Shown here: positions 56,047 through 64,000 of the stretch, piece by piece | Layout of the letters: every line of letters starts with the position of its first letter | How positions within the stretch are numbered: position 1 is the first letter of the stretch | Source: Cydia pomonella | Lineage: Eukaryota; Arthropoda; Insecta; Lepidoptera; Tortricidae | DNA: 64,000 nt | Direction: 5' to 3' | Assembly: GCF_033807575.1 (NCBI RefSeq) | Contig: NC_084707.1 | Coordinates: forward strand, 14,370,550 to 14,434,549 | Program-made: the position numbers and the translations under genes | Notes under the pieces: model-generated | What the model was told of the DNA's origin: nothing | The model's input: the letters and a program-made list of their open reading frames with translations, nothing else | Databases searched by the model: none

Positions 56047-56835
56047 TTTTCAAGTTTAAAATATAATAACTACACAAATAAGATGAGAATCACAAGAAAT
56101 AACAATTTCACAAAGCGTATCTGAAATCCAAACTAGCCAGTCAGAGCTGTCACTCGAGGTTATGTTGTCAAAAAACACTTGGTCATTGAAGAGTTGCTAG
56201 TAGAGAAAATGGCGAAATTTATTCTTATTCATTTCTTAAATCCACACTTCCCGATTTTGGGCCCGAAATTACTCCCGATCTCGAGCCTGATAATTGTTTT
56301 CCGTTTCATGGAATATCAGCACATCGTTAACAATATTTCAAATATAAAAAAAAAAATTATATGCAAAAATATCAAACATTGAACATTTTTGGCAATTATG
56401 TCAAATACTGTAAATGTAGAAGATGTGTTGATATTTGGTGAAACGAAAGAATACTCTTGTTCGGGCCCGGCATCGGGACCATAGCGAATGTTAGCCCAAT
56501 ATGCCTTAAGATAGTGCCAATACATGACACATGTTGAATTTTATAACAAAATCTAATAAAATAGATAGCAAATGAGCAATTTATCGCAATAATGTGGTTA
56601 TTAAAATAATATATGGGAAAGATAAAAAAATTTAGCACCTGAAAGTTTCAAAATTAAAGGGTTTCTTTTTTTTTCAAAAAAGGAAAAAAGTAAGGGTACC
56701 ATTCGATTCCTTACATTTTATCCAAATAAATATAATAATATACATGAACGCAATATTTCACCGACAAAATCTCAATTTTAATGTTTTTACATACTTCAAG
56801 ATGGGCTCTTGGTGACCGTGACGTCAAGTTTGCTT

Positions 56836-56945
56836 ATTTTATTTATTTAAACTTTATTGCACAACACATGAAGAGTACAAATGTCGGACTTAATGCCAGA
56901 AGGCATTCTCTACCAGTCAACCATGAGCCAAACCGAAAGATCCTA
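56836..56945 (-). mobile_element. 3'-end fragment of a non-LTR retroelement
   Basis: Inverted relative of 2031-2127: tttatttaaactttattgca, then gaaggcattctctaccagtc and aaccatgagcc. The tail of the element is at the left end. Same family, about 55 kb apart. Confidence 0.5.
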
Positions 56946-56962
56946 ATTGGTGCAGGGTCAGA

Positions 56963-57091
56963 GGGCCTACCGCGAAATCCGAAATTCGCAAATTGCGGGG
57001 ATCTTTCTCTTTTACTCTTATTAAGACGTAATTAGAGTGAGAGAGAAAAATGCCCGCAATTGATGAACTTCGATTTTCCCGGTAGGGGCCC
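56963..57091. repeat. Palindromic MITE 'gggcctaccg'
   Basis: Left gggcctaccgcgaaatccga and right tcgattttcccggtaggggcc are inverted, with an inner tctctcttt-type pairing around gcaattgcgggg / cccgcaattg; about 129 bp. Confidence 0.75.
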
Positions 57092-58202
57092 AGAATACAG
57101 ATTGCTTATCGTTTTTATCATTTCTGACTTTTGTATTGCTTTAATGCAATGGGTTCCATATAGACATTTGATTCTAAAAACAAACCTGAACGATTAATAC
57201 CACTAATAAAAAATTGTCATCTAGCCTATTACATCCACACTTTATCAGGCCAGCGATGTAAAACGTCTATTTGTTCTTTTTTTCTTAAGATATCATTGAT
57301 GCTTTTTTCATAATAAATGATTAGCTCTTCATTTCAGACGTTTAATGTACTTTCGCACTACTATCTCCTAAATCTACTATCCTCTGTCGGTTCTTATTAG
57401 TGAGTATTATATTCTTTGGTTCTTATCGATATCGCGGCGATGCCTAGAATCGAATTGCCGCATTCTAATCGACGCTTCTTAATCGTTTTCACGCGGCTTA
57501 TGTTTCCAATCACTAAATGTACGGAAGGTGGAGATAAGGAACGAAATCTCCATGTACCAAGAAGTGTCCTCAAAAAAAATTTAATAGGTGGCGCTACAAT
57601 ACCTGGAGTACTTGAACAAAAAAAAACAAATCATAGACAGCGCAATTCACTCCGTCAATAACGCCTAGGTTCTTAGCAACTCTAGCGTTACTCTGGAGAG
57701 ATTTGGAACTATTATTTATAGCTGACAGCTGGACACTTTTGCAACAGTTCTACCATAAGAGATGCCACTCCTCTTAATTCCACACTCCATAACTAAATGT
57801 CACTCGTGACGTCAAATCAAAGTGTCTTCGAAAAATGTTACTTACACGCTCGGTCCCCTTACAAATTGATCAACTTTAACAACTCTTTTCTTCTATCTCG
57901 ATATATTGTGGCGACAAAGTATATTTTACAATTCAAATATTGCTATTAAAGAAATCTTTAACATTGACAGAATGCAATGACATTTCAGTGATTGAATCTG
58001 TGTAGTGTGTGAAAAAACCCTTGAAGTATTTGGCGAATTAATACATTTTGTTTGTAATCATTATAATCTCGAAACGACCACTAGACGTGATCCGATGATA
58101 AATACACAATATGGCTGTGGCTTGGCCTTAAAATAATAATAACAATCATAAGAGATACTAACGATTGTAACGAGTCCCTACGTGCAATAAATTTGCATCA
58201 AC

Positions 58203-60728
58203 ATGGATATAAATCAGCTTGTCAGCAAAAATCAGTCCATTAAGATAGTTCCATCGATAGAAGAAACTCTTCAAAACCAAGGACTTGATGTAGATTTAGA
58301 CGATAATACAATATTATGGCTTCATCAATTGAAAGAAACTTGGAAAACGTGGAAGAGGAGTCCTACCATTGAGCACCACATTGAATTATTTTTCACCTCT
58401 AGGGCTGATGCTTTTCGCGTAGCCCTGGTCTTTGTCATAAAATGCGAAGAATCAAAAGATTGTAAGACTAAAACATTACCCTATTTTATTATTGAGATTT
58501 TACATAAATGGTCACGAGCAAACAATGTAGTACCTGATGACTGCCTAAAACTGCCTGCATTCCATATAGCTATCAGGCAGAGGAACCAGAGCTTTCTGAG
58601 TCTTATGGCTAAAACTTATCAATTATCAACTATCAAAGAAACTATTTTGCCAATTGTAAGGTCAATGATCACAAATGATAATTGCAAGCAAGCATGCCAA
58701 GTTGTCATAGCACTTGAGTTATTTGATGATATATCAGTACAAGAATTACTATTCCCATTGATTCTGCAAGACAAATCCAATATTATTGATGAATATCTTT
58801 TAGAGTGCCCTGCCCAAGTTGCACCACTTCTTCAGTTTTTAGATATGTTGCTTGATAAAAATTTTAGCATTCGTGAATATGTTCAAAAATATATTGAAGA
58901 ATATAACATTGGTAATATCAAATATGATAAAATACACTATAAGCCACTGGGTAAGTTGGTGGCAAGATTATGCAATAAATTCAAGGTACCAATTGAAACC
59001 TGCAAAAATCTTAGTAAAAATCGAACAACTGGAGGTCTGAGGTACTTAATTCACCAAAAATATGAAGAAAATAATGTAAGCACAGCTGTTTGGGATGATT
59101 TAATCAAAGATTCACTTCGACAGAATGCTGACTCAGCACATGAGTTCATTGACATGCTGGTGGCATATGACAAGAATGAAGCTCTTAAATGGGCATCATA
59201 CTTGAACTTACAAGAGAATCTGTTGCCAGCTGCCTTGCGGGAAATGACTATTCAAAGTGATGAACCAGAACCTGAGAACTGGGATACAGATGTTAAGACT
59301 GAGATTACACATCAGGAGTATTATAAGTTTACGTTGCCTCTAGAGCAAATAACAATGATAGATACAGCTGAAAAGTTTTATGACCTGATGATGAATGATT
59401 TAGCAGGATGTAGTCTAGTAAGTATTGATTGTGAATGGAAACCATCCTTTGGAGCAAAACAATCTCAAGTAGGGCTTATCCAGATAGCAACTGATAGAAA
59501 TGTATACCTTATAGATAGTATCATACTCAATCAAAAACAATATTCCAGCTTTTGGCACACTTTTTACAAATCTCTCTTGGACAATGCTGAAATAATCAAG
59601 ATCGGATTTGGTCTTGAACAAGATTTGAGAGAAATGAAGGCATCAATTATTGGTTTGAGTAACATGAAGCTAAAAGGAGAAGGGCTGCTGGATATTTGTA
59701 TATTATGGAAGAACCTTATCAGTTGCGGATTAGTTTTACCTAGCAACAGTGACAGTGCAGGAAACAGTCTGAGTTCCCTAGTCCAATCATGCTTTGGCTT
59801 GCCGCTTGAGAAATCGGAGCAGTGCTCTAATTGGGAATTGCGACCATTGCGGGACACACAGATCCAATATGCTGCTCTGGATGCCCATGTCCTAATCCAG
59901 ATATATTATTTCCTTCAGCAAAAATGTTTGGAACAGAAAATAGATTTTGATGAAATATGCAATGAAGTAACAATGGAAAGAAAGAAAAAGTGTTCAAAGA
60001 AACTGAAAGTTGTAGAAAAAAATCAAACATTTGTTCCATTAAAGTCAGTTAATGATGTAAAACTATTCATTGAACCTGCATTGTCAAACTTAATGACATA
60101 TTTAAGGTATTGTGGAATAGACACTATGCCAATTCCACCTACTTTATTATGGCATGATGTTATAAATTTAGCTATAAGTGAAGATCGTTTGGTTGTTACC
60201 GCTAAGTATAAGTGCACTCCCTTTGAGGAATTTCCACAAAGCTGTATATTTGATGCAGGTAAAGGTAATGTTAAAGAGCAACTTCAAATGCTCCTTACTA
60301 ATTGTAATGTAGGCATTAAGCAGAATGATATACTTAGTCGTTGTTTGTTATGTAATGGCAAAACTTTGCAGAATTTGACAGTTGATGAGGTATATAAAAT
60401 TTGTAATGAGTATCAAGCTTCACAGGCTATTACCAACAATAAGGCATATGACAATGATTATGATGAGGATGAAGAGTTTTATGATAGGTTTAATAGTGAT
60501 TCTGATTGTGATGAAGATTCCTTTCAACCAATGCATAAGCCGGCGCTGAAGGCAACTTGCCTCACTAGCAAGGGTGTGCCTGTTGAAATAAGTAATGTTG
60601 AACAACTTTGTTCTTCTGGAAAACCTGCAGTATTGTGTGAGCTATGTGGCAAGTTATTTTGGGATGAAGATGAATTTTTAAAACCTGTTAGGGAACTAGT
60701 TTTAAGTATGACAAAACTCAGCATCTGA
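58203..60728 (+). CDS. nbr: Nibbler / Mut-7-type 3'-5' exonuclease
   Basis: A single uninterrupted frame of 841 residues with a good start context (caacATGg). N-terminal about 350 residues are helical, as in the Mut-7/Nibbler N-domain. The exonuclease domain follows with the full DEDDy set: SIDCEW (D409, E411), GFGLEQDLRE (D474) and YAALDAHVL (Y556, D560). The C-terminus from about residue 616 is a Mut7-C domain: LFIEPALSNLMTYLRYCGID, then two zinc-ribbon halves CLLC (SRCLLCNGKT) and CELC (CELCGKLFW), separated by an acidic insert (DNDYDEDEEFYDRFNSDSDC). Family members trim 3' ends of miRNAs and piRNAs together with Argonaute proteins. The Mut7-C position usually Asp is Glu here (FIEP). The lack of introns among intron-rich neighbours is notable. 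Vertebrate EXD3 is the related name. Confidence 0.9.
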   Translation: MDINQLVSKNQSIKIVPSIEETLQNQGLDVDLDDNTILWLHQLKETWKTWKRSPTIEHHIELFFTSRADAFRVALVFVIKCEESKDCKTKTLPYFIIEILHKWSRANNVVPDDCLKLPAFHIAIRQRNQSFLSLMAKTYQLSTIKETILPIVRSMITNDNCKQACQVVIALELFDDISVQELLFPLILQDKSNIIDEYLLECPAQVAPLLQFLDMLLDKNFSIREYVQKYIEEYNIGNIKYDKIHYKPLGKLVARLCNKFKVPIETCKNLSKNRTTGGLRYLIHQKYEENNVSTAVWDDLIKDSLRQNADSAHEFIDMLVAYDKNEALKWASYLNLQENLLPAALREMTIQSDEPEPENWDTDVKTEITHQEYYKFTLPLEQITMIDTAEKFYDLMMNDLAGCSLVSIDCEWKPSFGAKQSQVGLIQIATDRNVYLIDSIILNQKQYSSFWHTFYKSLLDNAEIIKIGFGLEQDLREMKASIIGLSNMKLKGEGLLDICILWKNLISCGLVLPSNSDSAGNSLSSLVQSCFGLPLEKSEQCSNWELRPLRDTQIQYAALDAHVLIQIYYFLQQKCLEQKIDFDEICNEVTMERKKKCSKKLKVVEKNQTFVPLKSVNDVKLFIEPALSNLMTYLRYCGIDTMPIPPTLLWHDVINLAISEDRLVVTAKYKCTPFEEFPQSCIFDAGKGNVKEQLQMLLTNCNVGIKQNDILSRCLLCNGKTLQNLTVDEVYKICNEYQASQAITNNKAYDNDYDEDEEFYDRFNSDSDCDEDSFQPMHKPALKATCLTSKGVPVEISNVEQLCSSGKPAVLCELCGKLFWDEDEFLKPVRELVLSMTKLSI

Positions 60729-62938
60729 GAATACATTTACCATGGTACAAATTGATTTTAAAAGCAATACTGTTTCAAAGTAAATTGTTTATTCAAACAT
60801 TAATATATTGCCTATTATAATATGTGTATATAACATATTTTAGATAGTAAATCACTATACATTATACTTAAGCGTTAAAGCATATGATTCATATTAATCT
60901 AAATTAGTAAGGTAATGTCTATAGTGAATCTCATATTTGTTTGGTCCCAAAACATGTGACTATGACAAAGTGTACATATTGTAGGATTGATTGTATGTAT
61001 TATAAAGAGTCCTTTTAGGAATATATCCAAATGCAGTTTTATAAAAAAATATGGACAAAGAATTGTTAACTTTATAAAAAATAAAATAAACAATACAATT
61101 ATGTACTTATATTTTCAACTCCCCTTTATCACAAATACCATTTAGCTTATTGGTGTATATTTATACAGGTGTAAAAAGTGAATTCTCCAAGTATGATTTA
61201 CATTGAATATGTTACGGGTATTCCACGAGAATTTCGCTTACGAAATGCCATTCTGCTGTGATAATAACTAACGGAGAGTACTTAGAGCCACCCCACACTA
61301 GCGTCTTTTGAAGGTCGGCGTCTAGTCAGCGCTGTGGGAAATGGCGTCTCCGCGCAGTTGTGCCAACGCTGCGTCGAGCAGCAGCCATAGAGTTGATTAA
61401 ACGCCGACGATCGGGTGACGATGACGCCGGAAGGGTCTCGCAAGGCAAAAACATTTCGTAAGCGACATTCTCGTGGAATTACCATCACTTTATAACTTTG
61501 ATAAGCCACTTATGAAAGCCGTAAGCACGGTAAGCATTGTTGCCAATGAACTTTTCAGTTTTAGACAACAATAACAATCTATGAAATAAGCTATTGAATA
61601 CTATGTTTGCATATTAATAAATGTTAAGTAAAATGTGAATCTTTGGTATAACACTAAGCACAGGTAACTTGTTAAAATAGTTGTTATATTTTAGTTTTAC
61701 TTATAATTATTTCTTTGAGTCAGAGTTGCGTATCTTGGCGCTCGATAGTAGGTGTATTCTTTAGTTTAGTACTTACTTTGCCATAGTTAACACTACGGCA
61801 GTGACGAGTTACAAATTAAATTAACAAAATGATTAGGTGCTAAATTGTTCAGCTACTTTTGAAGCGGAATTTATTTTAAAATTAAAAATAATTGTGTATT
61901 ATGGGTTATTCTGTAAACGGAATATAATCAAACTGCTATTTGGAGGTTTTCCTCGAATGTGCTTTTTCAATTAACTCGTTCAAGTGCTTTCATAAAACGT
62001 TGATAAAATAAGAGCACCCCATAGTGCCCATTTAACTAAAAAAAACTAGTGTTATGTAGTGGTGGGCCAGGCTATTGACGGTTTTAACTTCGACGAAACG
62101 GTTAAGTTGTCAACTTGTTGATTTCGTAAACTTATTTAAACCAGGGCCACAAACGCCGATTTGTTTATTATTTTATTTCGTCAACTAGTTTTTTACTTCA
62201 ACTTCGTTTGGCGCGCACCGCACTCGTCTTGCAACAACCCAATATTGTATTGCATTAACACCAAAATTCAAAAACGGTCAACGTCGAGGACCGATCTACT
62301 AGCGATCAACGATTTAATCAACAAAATTAGTGGAATCAAGGGCCACCACTATATGGTTTTATAATGAGACCATCACAAACATTGCTCTCAACTCGCCCAA
62401 TAGCAATAATATTTTCCTATCGGAATAACCCCAGAACACCTTGCATACAAGTTTTATTTATTTATTTTATTTTATTTCTTAGGAAAACTTACAGCTCGAG
62501 TACCAAAATAGATTGCGAAATAAAAACAGTAAGCCAATTACAAGTTTCCACATATGTTGTGATGCATAAATCAGTGAATTAGCTACGCAACCCTGGCATA
62601 GACTATTCTTTTTAGCGATTTTATTAACATAGCAACATATTGCTGCATCGTATATTAAGGACAACAGTGTTCATCTAGATTTATGTGAATCAAATGTACT
62701 TCTAGAATGTTAACTTATACTTACTGAAAATAAATCAATGGTTTAAATGTACTTTATTTTTACTTTGATCAATCTCATCACCAACAAACAACCTATAGAT
62801 TTTCTATATACATGATAGCTCATTTCTTAAAAGTAGGGTTTAGCTTAGCAAATACATAGTAATATGTATTCATAATTAGGTGAATCCCTAAAGCACAAAA
62901 TGTTTTTACAAAATAAAAAAATTCTATCTACCAATAGT
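60729..62938. other. Between the exonuclease and LRR genes
   Basis: AT-rich; the exonuclease 3' UTR should occupy the first part (AATAAA-like at about 61083-61088). Contains the MITE at 61217-61483. A T/A-rich stretch at 62455-62480 followed by unique sequence looks like a repeat end. No gene. Confidence 0.5.
61217..61483. repeat. MITE with TIRs 'ggtattccacgagaat'
   Basis: Left ggtattccacgagaatttcg plus cttacgaaatg and right catttcgtaagcgacattct plus cgtggaattacc are inverted over about 31 bp. The GC-richer interior (61300-61440) has no ORF. Confidence 0.8.
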
Positions 62939-64000
62939 TTAAATGAATATCTCGCAGTTCTTGATTAAACTAAGAAGCTCTTCATTTTTATCCAGTTCCT
63001 CATTGCCTTCTAAATGCAGCTCCTTCAAATCCAGGGTCGGAAAACCTTTTAGTGTTGTCAATTGGTTGTTAGCTAGATTTAGTACCTGAAAGATGTGAAT
63101 GTATGAGTAGGAAATTGGCATGTCTTAAAATGAAAGTGTGTGACATTAGACAGTTAGCACAAGGCCCAGGTTAGTACGAGGCCCGTATTGAACCTAGCGG
63201 GAAAATTCAAAATTTAAAAATGATAGGTATTTTTTACAAGTTTTGGGCAACTTGATGACATGTGCCAGCGTTTGAACTCTGGAACTAGAAAGTATTACGA
63301 CGCGCCTTCTTCAGTAAGTACCTACGCCACTAAGAGCCACATGCACTGACCCACGGCTAAGCGGTAAACCCAGTGTCATTGCACTGGCAACTCTAGATTT
63401 AACTGGTTAACCCCGGGTTAGTGGGATGGTGCAAGAAACGCTGGTGGCCTAGCGGTAAGAGCGTGCGACTTGCAATCCGGAGGTCGCGGGTTCAAACCCT
63501 GGCTCGTACCAATGAGTTTTTCGGAACTTATGTACGAAATATTATTTGATATTTACCAGTCGCTTTTCGGTGAAGGAAAACATCGTGAGGAAACCGGACT
63601 AATCCCAACAAGGCCTAGTTTACCCTCTGGGTTGGACGGGCAGATGGCAGTCGCTTTCGTAAAAATTAGTGCCTACGCCAAATCTTGGGATTAGTTGTCA
63701 AGCGGACCCCAGGCTCCCATGAGCCGTGGCAAAATGCCGGGACAACGCGAGGAAGAAGAAGTGGGATGGTGCAAGTGGCCCTACTATTTTTTTAAAGTCG
63801 ATAAATTTAACAAGTTAGCTCCTAGAGCCTCTAAACTCACCTTGCAATGTTGAAGAACCACTAGCGATGGCAAAATATTAGACGTCAGACTCTGATTAGA
63901 CAAATCTACAACTTTGCAATAACTGTAATACTGGAGATACGGCAAGCTTGTCATCTTATTATGAAACTTCACTTCGCACTTATTGTCCTTGGCTTTGTAA
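62939..64000 (-). CDS. Leucine-rich-repeat protein, C-terminal two exons (5' part outside window)
   Basis: Exon at 64000-63841 (open to the edge, donor tgcaag|gtgagt) joins 63085-62939 (acceptor catctttcag) in phase 0. The join reads VVDLSNQSLTS, SLVVLQHCKVLNLANNQLTT and LDLKELHLEGNEELDKNEEL, ending NCEIFI and TAA. These are three LRR units of the SDS22-like kind. The order helical segment (MTSLPYLQYYSYC) then LRRs resembles the C-terminus of Rab geranylgeranyltransferase alpha, but a short LRR tail is common to many proteins, so I leave it unnamed. The intron contains a SINE (63436-63759). Confidence 0.8.
63436..63759 (+). mobile_element. Full-length tRNA-derived SINE (family B) with target-site duplication
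   Basis: Head ggtggcctagcggtaagagc, then an anticodon-arm-like gacttgcaatccgg and B box gggttcaaaccc; body 'gtgaggaaaccggactaatc' and 'cttgggattagttgtcaag'; tail gaagaagaa. The flanks repeat agtgggatggtgcaag at 63420-63435 and 63760-63775. In the intron of the LRR gene, opposite strand. Truncated relative at 7727-7920. Confidence 0.9.

Larger units (their letters stand above)
56047..58202. other. Head-to-head spacer between PSMD6 and the exonuclease gene
   Basis: Both genes start outward from this 2.16-kb spacer. The promoter of PSMD6 should lie just right of 56046 and that of the exonuclease just left of 58203. No TATA box is obvious. The centre contains a LINE 3' fragment (56836-56945) and a MITE (56963-57091). 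No extra gene. Confidence 0.5.

Noticed and set aside
63436..63515. Possible tRNA gene with a UGC-like anticodon arm
   Set aside because: It is the head of a repeated SINE bounded by target duplications and lacks a matching acceptor stem.

Overview
This 64-kb window is nuclear DNA of an insect, almost certainly a moth or butterfly. It is AT-rich, with long introns and sharp GC-rich islands. It is crowded with repeats I recognise from lepidopteran genomes: tRNA-derived SINEs, the dispersed 'agggttccgtac' repeats, RTE and CR1-like retroelement pieces, degenerate mariner and many palindromic MITEs. No prokaryotic-style operon, CRISPR array or integrated virus was seen.

Layout. 1-1412 (minus) is a frameshifted CR1-like ORF1 running off the left edge. 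1.4-24 kb is a gene-poor repeat landscape. It includes a foldback element (8330-9201) and a nested locus at 17.6-19.6 kb. There an 801-bp retroelement sits exactly inside a 5S-rRNA-like sequence, flanked by a 16-bp target-site duplication. At 24.2-24.7 kb a GC-rich island looks like the promoter and 5' exon of a spalt (sal) gene; its large zinc-finger exons lie at 37029-49053 (plus), after a roughly 12-kb first intron with nested MITEs and a dead mariner. 52080-56046 (minus) is a complete six-exon gene for proteasome subunit Rpn7/PSMD6. 58203-60728 (plus) is one uninterrupted frame for a Nibbler/Mut-7-type 3'-5' exonuclease, head-to-head with PSMD6. At the right edge (62939 to the end, minus) are the last two visible exons of a leucine-rich-repeat protein.

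How the genes work. sal encodes a developmental transcriptional repressor with paired C2H2 fingers. Rpn7 is a structural subunit of the 19S proteasome lid. The exonuclease family trims small-RNA 3' ends. No functional link among them is visible beyond neighbourhood. All splice junctions assigned in sal exons 2-7 and in PSMD6 obey GT-AG and keep phase; the sal first coding exon is only a phase-compatible candidate.

The most unusual object is the 801-bp element at 17904-18704. Its first about 84 nt can fold as an HDV-like self-cleaving ribozyme. It carries three hairpins with identical 37-nt loops whose stems differ by compensatory changes, then further stems, a 3'-end hairpin and poly(A). It looks like a short RNA-structured passenger of a 5S-targeting non-LTR retrotransposon.
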